Shown here one piece after another: positions 45,412 through 55,397 of a DNA stretch of 64,000 bases. The position numbers were made by a program, and so were the translations under genes. Below the pieces are notes generated by a model that saw only the letters and a program-made list of their open reading frames with translations, was not told the DNA's origin and did no database searches. Each line of letters begins with the position of its first letter. Position 1 is the first letter of the stretch. Source of the DNA: CAWIJJ01 sp963836425 (GTDB lineage: Bacteria; Acidobacteriota; Terriglobia; Bryobacterales; Bryobacteraceae); NCBI GenBank assembly GCA_963836425.1, contig CAWIJJ010000016.1, forward strand, positions 558,001-622,000, read 5' to 3'.

Positions 45412-47103
45412 TTACCGCGCGATGTCGTAGACGTAAATAGAATGTCCGACAATGGCCGCCGGCGGAGTGGTCTGCGGCCAGTTGTCTTCCGTGGCCCCTG
45501 CTGGCAGCAGCGCGACCAGATGGGCGCTGACGGCGTACAATCCCGGCGGCGGCCGGCGCACCAGTTCCTCCATGTTGAACGGCTCGGTGCGGATGCCGTA
45601 TGCCTCGGGCGGGAACCCGAAAGGGCTCGCCACTTTTACCGCGCGGCCGGGCCGATTGCGGTCCAGCCAGCTCTTGAGCTGCTTAAAGCCTTGCCCCCAA
45701 TCCACGTTGCTGTCCGCCAGCCATGCCGGACCGCACCGGGTGCCGCCATCGAGGCCGGTCTTTCCTGGATCGCTGAACAGACATGCGGCCTCATTGAAAT
45801 AGGCGAGGTGGTCGGGGTACACTCCTAGCGCCGCCAGCACGGCCCAGCAGCCCAGCACTGCCGCCGCGCCCCGCATCCACATCTTCTTCGACCGCAGGAG
45901 CGTCGCCAATGCCAGCCCGCCCAGCAGGTGCGCAAACGGCAATGCGGGGATCAGGTAGCGCACCCCCAGGTCGTCCGCCCAGATCGTATGCCCGATGAAG
46001 ATCGCCAGCGGCGGGACAATCAGGAACAGCCTGGCAAGCATCGGAATCGACCGCCTGGTGAGGAGCACCACCGCGCCCGCGGCCGCCAGAATGATTCCCG
46101 CCAGCGGAGCCTTCAAAAGATAGGCAACCAGGAAATAGCTGGTGAAGCGGCGCTGGAACTCTCCCGCCAGAAACACTTCGAAATCGGCTTCGTGATCCGC
46201 GTTCACCAGCCGCAGGCCATCGAAATAGGCAAGCGGGCCCGCGCGGAAGAAGTACAGGGCCTGGATCACCACGAATGCGATCACGCCCATCGCCAGCAGT
46301 GCGGCGGCAGCGGGCAACCAGCGCCGCCTCCAGTCCGGCCTGGCGCGCTTGACAGCAGACACACCCTTCTTGAGCTTGACGGATTTTGCGGCCGCCGGGC
46401 CCGGGCGGCTCAGCGTGTCATAGGCTAACAGCACGGCCACGGCCGGCAGCAGAAACAGTGCCGAGAATTTCGCTCCCATCGCCGCGCCCAGTGCAAGGCC
46501 GCATAGCAGGAGTCGCATCCGGTCCGGTTTCGCCATGTACTCCCACAACGAAAACAGGAATAAAGTGCTGAACGCCGCCAACCCCACATCCATCGTGACG
46601 AGGAACGAATGGCCCAGAATAATGGGGTCGAGCGTGTAGAGAAAGAGCGCGCCCAGCGCGGCCGTCCGCCCGAGCATCCTGCTGCCCCAGATATAGATCA
46701 GGAGCCCCAGCCCGCACGCAAGAATCATGAACGGCAGGCGTGCCCAAAACAGAACCCGGTCGGGACCGCCGTTAACGATGATGCTGTTTCCGATTTCCCA
46801 CTCCGGATGCTGGTTCTCGAGCCTGTCGCCATGCAGCAGGTTCTCGGTGGCTTCGTTCCGTGGCCACCGAATACCGCCCAACCGCAGAAACAGCCCGGCC
46901 AGTTCCTTGAGCAGCGGCGGGTGTTGCGGGTTGGCGCGGAAGCTGCCCGTTTCGATGTAGGAGAGGCCCGATGCGATGTGCGGGGGTTCATCCGAGGCGG
47001 GGCTCTTCAATCCGCTTTCCGTGACGATCTGGACCGCAAACAGGAGCAGGAGGACGGCCGCCGCAAGATGGAGCACCCAAGGCCGGAAACCCGAGGAGGA
47101 CAT
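45412..47103 (-). CDS. GT39/ArnT-like membrane glycosyltransferase
   Basis: 563 residues, about 10-12 hydrophobic helices. The first periplasmic loop contains the acidic catalytic region (SPASDEPPHIASGLSYI) and a family-like NPQHPPLLKELAGLFL. The C-terminal periplasmic domain holds DSNVDWGQGFKQLKSWL and ASPFGFPPEAYGI. Probably transfers a sugar from a polyprenyl carrier to a lipid or protein. The start at 47103 gives a helix beginning GFRPWVLHLAAAV; an ATG at 47121 is an alternative. It resembles the frameshifted protein at 22292 only in general type. Confidence 0.82.
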   Translation of the reverse strand: MSSSGFRPWVLHLAAAVLLLLFAVQIVTESGLKSPASDEPPHIASGLSYIETGSFRANPQHPPLLKELAGLFLRLGGIRWPRNEATENLLHGDRLENQHPEWEIGNSIIVNGGPDRVLFWARLPFMILACGLGLLIYIWGSRMLGRTAALGALFLYTLDPIILGHSFLVTMDVGLAAFSTLFLFSLWEYMAKPDRMRLLLCGLALGAAMGAKFSALFLLPAVAVLLAYDTLSRPGPAAAKSVKLKKGVSAVKRARPDWRRRWLPAAAALLAMGVIAFVVIQALYFFRAGPLAYFDGLRLVNADHEADFEVFLAGEFQRRFTSYFLVAYLLKAPLAGIILAAAGAVVLLTRRSIPMLARLFLIVPPLAIFIGHTIWADDLGVRYLIPALPFAHLLGGLALATLLRSKKMWMRGAAAVLGCWAVLAALGVYPDHLAYFNEAACLFSDPGKTGLDGGTRCGPAWLADSNVDWGQGFKQLKSWLDRNRPGRAVKVASPFGFPPEAYGIRTEPFNMEELVRRPPPGLYAVSAHLVALLPAGATEDNWPQTTPPAAIVGHSIYVYDIAR

Positions 47104-47140
47104 TCGCGCCGATTTTAGCATCCCGGAATGTGCGGGCCCT

Positions 47141-47184
47141 GAAAAAATGTCGGGCCGCCGGTCGCGTGTGCGACGGGCGGCCCG
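47141..47184 (-). terminator. Rho-independent terminator of TonB-receptor gene 2
   Basis: Long stem: CGGGCCGCC and GTCGC pair with GCGAC and GGCGGCCCG around a GTGT loop, with one mismatch (47151-47184). On the minus strand it is followed by a run of six T (47142-47147). It lies 27 bases after the receptor stop. Confidence 0.85.
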
Positions 47185-47210
47185 AAAAGTACAGGGTTGC
47201 CGAAGGTCCC

Positions 47211-50200
47211 TTAGAACTGGAAGCGCAGCGTCATTGCGACCTGGCGAGGAGAGCGGGCGCTGGTGTATCGCCCGAACAACGAATTGCTCTGCGTCAGGCT
47301 GCCCTGGCCGTTCATCCATTTCTGATACGAGGACAGGTCATATTGCAGCGTGTTGTTGATCCCGCTGAACTGGGTGTGGTTCGGCAGGTTGTAGAACTCG
47401 GCCCGGAACGTCAATTGACGGCGTTCGGCGCCGAGCGGAATGGTCTTGCCGAGGGTCAGATCCCAATTGTTCATCCAGACCGGCACGGAGAAGATGTTGC
47501 CGTTGCCCGCGTTGCCGAAACAGTCCATGCTCTGGTTGGTTGCGCTGCACGGTACCGGCGGCAGGAAGGCGTTGGGATCGATGTTGTGGTAAAAGTCGTT
47601 CGAGGAGAGGGTAGGATTCCCGACCACGAACAGGCGAGCGCCTTCGGCGGAACCGGTCATGTTCGGCGAAGGGTTGCTGCTGCTGGTTCCGGTGAAGGAG
47701 ACGCCTGGGGCTCCGTACATCTGATGGCTCTGCCAGGAGGTGATGCCCGACACCGACCAGTTGTCGGTAACCCAGCCGAGCTTCCTCATGTTGAAGCGCT
47801 TGCCGAGGCCGGGGATGTCATAGATGTAATTGGCGACGAGCACGTGGGGCGCGCCGCTGAAGGCGGCTCCGTAGTAACGGTACTTGAAGAAGGGATTCTC
47901 CGGGTAGTAGCTGTTGGAGGTGTACATCATGGTCTTGGACCATGTGTAGGCCAAGCCGTAGGAGAGGCCGCGGCGGTTGGCGCGCCGCACGGCAACCTGG
48001 AGCGAGTGATAGTTGCTGCTGCCGCGGAAGCCGCCCGCCCAGACGTTGCTGAGGCCGGCCATCGGACGGAAGTAATTGTCGTTAAGGGCGCGGCCCGAGG
48101 CGTTGGCGTACAAATTGCCGGTCCAGGGGCTCAAGTTGGCCGGATTATACTGGGAGAACATCGGGACGGCATTGAGGAACTGCTGTCCGACGCCACCGGT
48201 GCTCGATCCGGAAGTCTGGATCATGTGGCGGTGCAGCGACATCACATACGATGCGTCCACGATGGTGCCGAAACCGACCGCCTGCTGAATGCCGAAGCTG
48301 CCGTTCATGACGGTCTCGAGATCCTGCTTGCCGGTGGTTCCGCCATTGCTGATGGGGGATACCGCTGCGCTGTTGGCGTAGTTCGGAATGGCTCCGATTT
48401 GCGAGTAGTAGATGGTCCGGTTGTAAGTGACCGGCGGCGCGCCGCCGAAGCCCATGACGATGTTGCCGTCGCCGCGGTTGTAGAAAGTACCGAAGCCGGT
48501 GCGGATGGCAGTCTTGCCGGTGCCGAACACATCCCAGGCGAGACCGACACGGAACGCCGGTTGCAGTTTGGGCACGGTGAACAGCGTCCGGGGCACGCGC
48601 GGGTCCGTGCCATCTGCCACGACCATGCCGTTGAAGTAATTGGGCTCGCTGTTATAGCCGCCCACCGAGTACGGCACAAAAGTGCCGACCAGGGCCGGAT
48701 AGGTAGTGTAGCCGGTAGCCGGATCGAGGGCGATCTGGTTGGCTGACGAACAGGCCGCGCCGGCCGCCGGTGAAACCTTGCACGACGGATAGTACAGCCG
48801 GGGGGCCTTCGAGGGATCGTAGGCGGCTTGCAGGAACACCGCGGAGTTGTTGTTCAGGTTCTCCTGCGAGGGCGAGTGGTAGAAACGGGCGCCAATGTCA
48901 ACCGTCAGCCGCCGGTTGACTCTCCAGCTATCCTGCAGGTAAAACTCGAGATTGGTGAACCAGTAGTCGCCGATCACGCGCTTGCCTTCCGAGTAGTTCT
49001 GGAAGTTGCCGACCAGCGCGTTGGCGTAGCCGTTGTTGGTGGTCATCGGCATGGAGGAACTGGTGGTGAAGGTGTAGTAGCCCAGGTAGTTGCCGCCCGC
49101 CTGCTGCACTTTTCCGGTGCGTTCATACGCGAGGCCCGCCTTGAAGCTGTGGGCGCCGCGGATGTAGGCGAAGTTGTCATTGAAGCTGTAAATGTCGTTG
49201 TAGTTGGTGTAGGGGCGGTTCCGGTTGAAGGTGACCTGGCCTACCGTCGAACCGCCGCCGAACGCGAAGCCGGGCGCCCAGAACGCGAAGTTCTGATTGC
49301 CGGGGGTGAGATTCGGACGCGGCCAGGTTGTTGTCTTCCGTGAAGCTCTTGTCCTTCTCGTCGAACCAGTGCGGCGGGTTGCCGATGTTGGCGCGGTCGA
49401 GTTGCGACGGGTCGTGCGGATACCAGCTCCAGGTGTTGTAGCTCTTGCCGAAGTTGAACTCGTTCACCATGGTGGGAGTCAACGTATAAGTGATGCCGAT
49501 GCCGTAGCCATGTCCGGGGTTGGGATGATCTTCCGAGTAGGGGGAGTACGCTCCGTCCGCGCCCAGAAGTCCCAGCCCGTTGCCGCTGTTGGTTACCTGA
49601 AGATCGTAGTCGTTGACGTAGCGAACCCAGGTCAGCAGTTTGGGGGTGGGGTTGAAGTCCAGGCGGAACACGTCATTCCGGCGGGGGTGGGATTCGTTGA
49701 AGATCGACCGGTAGTTGCGCCGGTTGAGCTGCGACGGGTCGGCTTCCTGCCAGCAATCGGAAGCCGCGCCGCTGGCGCCGCAACGGTTCGGCGGGGCCAT
49801 GAAGTTCAGGAAGGCAGCGCCCGCCGGGTTGATCTGGCTTTGCGGAATGACATTGCCCGGGATCGCGGCACGGGATGTCGGATCGAGCAACTGGATCAGC
49901 TTCCCGTTCTGGTCCACGCTCTGGGAGAAGTCGCCCGCGCGCTCGAGAGCGGTGGGGACGTTGGCATACCAGATCTGGGTGGCTGGGCGCTGCTTGGTAT
50001 ATTCCTGCGAGACGAAGAAGAACAGCTTGGATTTATCCGTATTCCACTTGCCCGGAATGTAGACAGGGCCGCCGACGCTGAAGCCGCGGACGTGATAGCG
50101 GTAAATGCTCTTCGGCTGGTTGTTGTAGTTGTCGAAGTAATTCTTGGCGTTGAACTGCTCGTGACGCCACTGCCACCAGCCGCTGCCATGGTACTGCTGG

Positions 50201-50937
50201 CCGCCGCCCTTGGTGATGATGCTGACCGAACCGCTGGCCATGCGCCCGAACTCGGCCTGGAAGTTGGAAGTCAGCACGCGGACTTCAGCCACCGCATCCA
50301 TGTTGGGATTGAAGTGGGTCGTGCCATTGGAGCCGGTATCGAGATCGACGATTCCGTCCACGGTGAAGTTGGCGCGACTGGTGCCGCCGCCGTTGATGTT
50401 CACACCGCCGATGGAGTTTTCGCTGGTGACTTCACCCGCGCTGGTGCTGACTACGCCGGGCACCAAATTCAACATGGCCATCAGGTCGCGGCCTTTGATG
50501 GCGATCTGGTTGAGCTGGTTGCCATCCACAAGCGAGGATTTTTCGCTGGATGCGGTCTGTACCGAGGTGGCGGTAGCGACGACCGAGATCTCTTCGGAAA
50601 GAGCTCCGATAACCAGTTTGACCCTCCCCAGGTCGCGCGTTTCGGCGCCGGCCAGGTTGATATCTTGTTGGGTATAAGTCTTGAACCCTTGAGCCTTCGC
50701 GGTGAGGGTGTACGTCCCTGGCGCGATGTTGTTGAAGCGGAAAGTACCTTCCGATGTCGTCGTAAATGTGCGGGGTGTCCCGGTGGCGGTGTCCTTAATC
50801 GTGACCTCGACACCGGGAACGCTGGCATCGCCAGGATCCACGACGATCCCCAGGATGTTGCCGGAAATCTGGCCGAATGCGCCGGTGGCGCCCGCCGCCC
50901 AGACTGCAAAGAGGCACATCAAAAATCTTAGCTTCAC
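47211..50937 (-). CDS. TonB-dependent receptor 2, frameshifted near 49,315
   Basis: Oar-like receptor of about 1,240 residues read through one frameshift. GTG start at 50937 with a GGGAGG site; signal peptide VKLRFLMCLFAVWAAGATGAFG. Carboxypeptidase-like domain (GNILGIVVDPGDASVPGVEV), plug (SLVDGNQLNQIAIKGRDL; NFQAEFGRMASGSVSIITKGG), then barrel. The upstream frame breaks after EDNNLAA; one base further on, the other frame reads RPNLTPGNQNFAF, aligned with RPTLGPGSQNF of the neighbouring paralogue, and continues to the normal end TLRFQF. One extra G near 49310-49325 explains it. Its paralogue is at 51231-54980. Confidence 0.87.
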
Positions 50938-51230
50938 AAAACTAACCTCCCAGCGACTAAAGCGTAGTCGCATTTTGAGACATTAAGGACCTGATCTACC
51001 CTTTGGTAGCAACTGTCACCCGCCGAGGGGATCCCGTAAAGGCACTTATTCGGGCCTTTTTTTCCAGTACGGTAGAAAAGATGTGTGTTTTCAGATAGTT
51101 GGCAGCCAGGTGAGGGAGGAATGGGATGGCGGAGAGGAGAAGAACCGGAGAAGACGATGCCGGCTCCCGGGGTTGCCCGAAAGCCGGCACTGTATGCAGC
51201 CCGCGTCCGCGCGGGATAAACTGCTGCTGA

Positions 51231-54200
51231 TTAGAACTGCAACCGGAGCGACATGGACATCTGCCGCGGGTTGCGCGCGCTGGTATAACGGCCCAGGTTG
51301 GCGTTAGTCTGCTTCAGAATTCCTCCCTGCCAGCTGCTCAAGTCGTACTGCGGACCCGAGTTGATGCCGCTGAACTGGGTGTGGTTCATGAAGTTGTAGA
51401 CCTCGGCGCGGAACTGGAGCTGACGGCGTTCGCCCTTAAGCGGGAAGTTCTTGGCGAGCGTGGCGTCCCAGTTGCTCACGTTGTAGGGGACCGAAATAAG
51501 CGAACCGCCTCCGGCATTTCCGAAGCACGACATGCTTTGCCCGATTCCCTTCTGCGGCGTCGGACCCGGTGTCCAACTGCACGGATTGGGAACCGAGAGA
51601 ACCGAAGTGTCGATGGTGTGGTAGAAGTTCACCTCGCTCATCGGAATCGAAGGATTGCCGAGCACGTTCATGCGGGCGCCTTCGTACGAGCCGGTGAAAT
51701 TCGGAGAGGGGTTGAGCGTCGATGTCCCGGAGAACGAGATCCCGGGGATGCCGATGCGGGCGTGGCTCTGCCACGAAGTGATGCCGGACAGTTGCCAGTT
51801 GTCCGTGATCCAGCCCAGTGGCTTGATATTGAATTTCTTGCCAAGCCCCGGAATCTGGTAGATGTAATTGGCCACGATCACGTGGGGAGCGCCGCTGAAA
51901 CCCGGTCCATAGTTACGCGCCTTGAACATTGGATCGTCGTACGGGCTCGTGTTGCCGTAACTCATGGACTTGTTCCACGTGTAAGCCAGGCCGTAGGACA
52001 AGCCCCGGCTGAGGTTGCGGCGGACGCTGACCTGCAGCGAGTGGTAGTTCGAGCTGTTGTCGAAGGCGGCAAAGTTGACCGACCCCAGTCCGACCATCGG
52101 CCGGAAGTAGTTGTCGCTGATGGATTTGCCGTTGGCATTGGCGGGAAGGCCCGCGTTCAAGGGATTGTAGTTCGCGGGGTTGTACTGCGAGAACATCGAA
52201 ATGGCGTTGAGCTGGTGGGTGCTGATCAGGTGGCGGCGGAAGGATCCTACATAGGAAACTTCCATCACCGTGCCGAAGCCCATGTCCTGCTGGACGCCGA
52301 ACGTGAAGTTGGAGGTGTCCTGCAACTGCTGGTGCCCGACGATGGCGCTCGGACTGGCAGGGGCAATCGCCGCGGAATTGGCGTAGCTCGGAATCACGCT
52401 GATCGGGCTGTAGTAGACCGTCCGCGTGAAGGTGACCGGCGGGTTGCCGCCCGCGCTCATAATCTGGTTGCCGTCGCCGCGGTTCATGAACTGGCCCCAG
52501 GAGGTACGTATCGCGGTCTTGCCGTTGCCGAACACGTCCCAGGCCAGGCCCACGCGGAACGCCGGGACAATCGCCGGCGTGAAGAACAAGCTCTGCGGGA
52601 TCAGCGGATTGGAGCCGTCAGCGACGACCATGCCGTTGAAGTTGTTGGGCTGTTTGGAATATCCGCCCACCGAATACGGGACGAACGTGCCGGCAAGGGC
52701 GAAGAACGTCTGAGTGCCGGTCACCGGATCGTAGGCCGCCTGATTCTTGGTGGGGCAGGTTGTGGTGGTCGCCACCGTGCAGTACGGGTAGTAGATACGC
52801 GGCGCCGCTGCCGGATCGAAGGCTTCCTGGATGAACCCGGCCGAAGTGTTGTCGGTATTTCGCTGTGGCGGATTGTGGTAGAGGCGGATGCCCGCATCGA
52901 TGGTCAAACGCTTCGAAACACGCCAGTTGTCCTGGAAGTAGAACTCGAGCGTATTGAAAACGTAAGTGCCCATCACGCGGCGGCCTTCCGAGTAATTGTT
53001 GAAATTACCCAGGTAGGCGTTGGCATAGCCGTTGCCGGTATCGAGCGGAAACGCGGAACTGCTGCCGAAGTTGTAGCTTCCCAGGTAGTTGCCTTGTCCG
53101 GCCTGCTGCCACTTGCTGGTGTGCTCGAAATAGAAGCCGGTTTTGAAGCTGTGGGTTCCCTGGATTCGGGTTACGTCGTCCTTGATGCTCCAGAGCGGAT
53201 TGAAGTTGGTGTAAGGGCGGGTGGGACCGAAACTCGCCTGACCAACGGTCGAGCCGCCGCCGAATGCGATGGCCGGCGTGGCGACCAGGAAGTTCTGGCT
53301 GCCGGGGCCGAGCGTTGGCCGCTTGCCGTCCTTGTCGTCAACGAACCATGGATCCTTCGAGAAGTCATTCCAGGAAGGCGGGTTGGCCATCCGGGAGCGG
53401 TCTACCTGCGAAATGTCGTGGGTGTAATAGTCCCAGCTATTCCAGCTCTTGCCATAAGTGAACTCGTTCACCATGGTCGGGCTGATGGTATACGTCACTC
53501 CAACGCCATAGCCGTGGCCCGGGTTCGGATGGTCTTCCGAGTACGCTACCCAGTCCCCGGCCGAGTTCTTCAACTGCATGTTGCCGGAGGTCTGCCAGTT
53601 GTCGTAGTCATTGATGTACCTGGCAAAGGCAGTCAGCTTGGATGTGATGTTGAAATCCAAACGGACGGTATCGTTGCGGCGGGGATGGATCTGGTTGAAT
53701 TCCCAGTAATAATTTCGCCGCTGTCCCTGCGTCGGGTCGCCTTCGTTGTAGCAGCCACCAGGGGCGTTGGCGTTGATGTCGCACCGGTTCGGCATGGGCA
53801 GGAAAGCCAGCATTGCCTGGCCGGCGGCCGCGGAGGCCGGATCCAGAATCAAGCTCTGCGGAATCTTGTTGCCGGGAATGGCGACGCGGGTGGTGGGGTC
53901 GATGAGGGTTACCAGTGAACAGCCAGTGCCATCATAATTGAAGCAGCCGTTGTTGTAGCTCTTCGAAAAGTCGCCCTGGCGCTCGAGCGCGGTCGGCATC
54001 CAGTTGTAACCACTGCTCCTGCCGGGTTTTTGCTTGGTGTATTCCTGCGAGACAAAGAAGAATACTTTCCGCTTCGATGTGTTGAACAGCTTCGGAATGT
54101 AGAGCGGCCCGCCGACGCTGAATCCGTACACGAAGAAGCGGTAGACGCTCTTCTGCGTGTTGTTGTAGTTGTCGAAGAAATTCTTGGCATTGAACATCTC

Positions 54201-54980
54201 ATGCCGCTTGTTGGCCCAGGCGCTGCCATGGAACTCCTGGCCGCCCCCCTTGGTGATGACCGCGATCTGGCCTCCGGAGTTGCGGCCGTATTCGGCCTGG
54301 TATCCGGTGGTCAGCACGCGGATTTCGGCCACCGCATCCATGTTGGGGGCGTAGTGTGCCGTGCCGTTCGAGCCCGTATCGAGATCCGTGATGCCGTCTA
54401 CTGAGAAGTTGTTGACGATGCCGCTGCCGCCGTTGATACTGACGCTGCCGATCGAATTCTCGGCGGTCGTTTCCGCCTGGTTCGCCGTCACGCCGGGCAA
54501 CAGGTTCAACATGCCCATGATGTCGCGGCCCTTGAGCGCGATCATAATCAACTGGTTGCCATCCACCAGCGCCGACTTCTCGCTCGACGCGGTTTGAATT
54601 GGAGTGGTGGTGGCGGTGACCGAAATTTCCTCGGTAAGGGAACCGAGCGCCAGGGCAATCCTGCCCAAATCGCGGTTATCACCTGCCCGTATGGCAATTT
54701 GCTGCTGGGTGTAGGTCTTGAACCCCGCCGATGGTTTGACCGTCAAGGTATACGTGCCTGGAGCCAGGTTGGTGAAGCGGAAGATACCCTCCGCGCCGGT
54801 GGTGCCCGCTCGGGTCACACCGGTGGCAGCATCCTTGACTTCAACTTGAGCGCCCGCGATTGCAGCATCCCCGGGGTCCACCACGGTCCCGAGCATCGCG
54901 CCTGTCGTAACCTGGGCGCTTAAGCAGCCGCAACCTAGCAAAATGACGCAGACTACCTGCGCCAGTCGTCTCGCTGTCAT
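51231..54980 (-). CDS. TonB-dependent receptor 3 with carboxypeptidase-like N-terminal domain
   Basis: 1249-residue intact Oar-like receptor, a close paralogue of the receptor just downstream. ATG with GGGGAGG ribosome site; signal peptide MTARRLAQVVCVILLGCGCLSAQ. Carboxypeptidase regulatory-like domain (GAMLGTVVDPGDAAIAGAQV), plug (ALVDGNQLIMIALKGRDIMG; YQAEYGRNSGGQIAVITKGGG), barrel, aromatic terminus (SLRLQF). The conserved block KLFNTSKRKVFFFVSQEYTK also occurs in receptor 2. Probably imports a large substrate; the ToxR-like regulator upstream is a candidate controller. Confidence 0.93.
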   Translation of the reverse strand: MTARRLAQVVCVILLGCGCLSAQVTTGAMLGTVVDPGDAAIAGAQVEVKDAATGVTRAGTTGAEGIFRFTNLAPGTYTLTVKPSAGFKTYTQQQIAIRAGDNRDLGRIALALGSLTEEISVTATTTPIQTASSEKSALVDGNQLIMIALKGRDIMGMLNLLPGVTANQAETTAENSIGSVSINGGSGIVNNFSVDGITDLDTGSNGTAHYAPNMDAVAEIRVLTTGYQAEYGRNSGGQIAVITKGGGQEFHGSAWANKRHEMFNAKNFFDNYNNTQKSVYRFFVYGFSVGGPLYIPKLFNTSKRKVFFFVSQEYTKQKPGRSSGYNWMPTALERQGDFSKSYNNGCFNYDGTGCSLVTLIDPTTRVAIPGNKIPQSLILDPASAAAGQAMLAFLPMPNRCDINANAPGGCYNEGDPTQGQRRNYYWEFNQIHPRRNDTVRLDFNITSKLTAFARYINDYDNWQTSGNMQLKNSAGDWVAYSEDHPNPGHGYGVGVTYTISPTMVNEFTYGKSWNSWDYYTHDISQVDRSRMANPPSWNDFSKDPWFVDDKDGKRPTLGPGSQNFLVATPAIAFGGGSTVGQASFGPTRPYTNFNPLWSIKDDVTRIQGTHSFKTGFYFEHTSKWQQAGQGNYLGSYNFGSSSAFPLDTGNGYANAYLGNFNNYSEGRRVMGTYVFNTLEFYFQDNWRVSKRLTIDAGIRLYHNPPQRNTDNTSAGFIQEAFDPAAAPRIYYPYCTVATTTTCPTKNQAAYDPVTGTQTFFALAGTFVPYSVGGYSKQPNNFNGMVVADGSNPLIPQSLFFTPAIVPAFRVGLAWDVFGNGKTAIRTSWGQFMNRGDGNQIMSAGGNPPVTFTRTVYYSPISVIPSYANSAAIAPASPSAIVGHQQLQDTSNFTFGVQQDMGFGTVMEVSYVGSFRRHLISTHQLNAISMFSQYNPANYNPLNAGLPANANGKSISDNYFRPMVGLGSVNFAAFDNSSNYHSLQVSVRRNLSRGLSYGLAYTWNKSMSYGNTSPYDDPMFKARNYGPGFSGAPHVIVANYIYQIPGLGKKFNIKPLGWITDNWQLSGITSWQSHARIGIPGISFSGTSTLNPSPNFTGSYEGARMNVLGNPSIPMSEVNFYHTIDTSVLSVPNPCSWTPGPTPQKGIGQSMSCFGNAGGGSLISVPYNVSNWDATLAKNFPLKGERRQLQFRAEVYNFMNHTQFSGINSGPQYDLSSWQGGILKQTNANLGRYTSARNPRQMSMSLRLQF

Positions 54981-55058
54981 GACTAATCCTCCCCATTGCC
55001 CCGAATCTGCTCACCTCTCAAAATCTCCCCGGCGGGCAATGGTTTCCCGTTGCAAAAA

Positions 55059-55092
55059 TACACCTGTCGCAATTGGTGCTTGGGCAGGTGTA
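55059..55092. promoter_or_regulatory. Inverted repeat upstream of TonB-receptor gene 3
   Basis: Perfect 8-bp arms TACACCTG (55059-55066) and CAGGTGTA (55085-55092), 18 bases apart. They sit 79-112 bases upstream of the receptor start and overlap the likely -10 region, a plausible site for a dimeric regulator or, less likely, an mRNA hairpin. Confidence 0.4.
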
Positions 55093-55290
55093 CCATGAAT
55101 CTCCAGGTTGTCCAATACCGCTACCGTTGCAAGTGTTGTATCAGCGTATCGCTTCTATTATTTTCAGTAAGATGCGGACATAAACACCCACGCCGAAGCG
55201 CGTTTGTAGTGAGCAGTTGTTACGCTTGATTTCGGAGCTTACAGTCCCCTTTAAGGGCACTTTTCTACCGAATTCGGGAGCCCTCGAAAC

Positions 55291-55321
55291 CAAAAAAGGG
55301 ATTCGCCGAAAAAGGGCGAAT
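55291..55321 (-). terminator. Rho-independent terminator of ToxR-like regulator
   Basis: Stem ATTCGCC / GGCGAAT (55301-55307, 55315-55321), 7-base loop. On the minus strand it is followed by a run of six T (55292-55297). It lies about 77 bases after the stop at 55398. Confidence 0.75.
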
Positions 55322-55397
55322 GGCGAGTGCTTACGCCGCCAACGCAGACCGGTGGTATCACGCAGGCCGGCAATTCGAGACGGGTAATCCGGGAATC

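Larger units (their letters stand above)
54981..55397. other. 417-bp intergenic region
   Basis: No gene recognised. It holds the ribosome site and promoter zone of TonB-receptor gene 3 (a TTGGAC-17-TACACC candidate on the minus strand), an inverted repeat (55059-55092) and a terminator for the regulator gene (55291-55321). The remainder is comparatively AT-rich with no further pattern I can support. Confidence 0.6.

Noticed and set aside
50996..51009. Small inverted repeat CTACC-N4-GGTAG upstream of receptor 2
   Set aside because: Only 5-bp arms; expected by chance.
51200..51215. Hairpin CCCGCG-N4-CGCGGG after TonB receptor 3
   Set aside because: Short stem with no T-run on the relevant strand; not convincing as a terminator.
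51381..53918. 845-residue open frame antisense to TonB receptor 3
   Set aside because: Same reason: mirrors receptor codons, no signal peptide or known domain. The frames at 47130-48746 and 49297-50931 are equivalent shadows of receptor 2.
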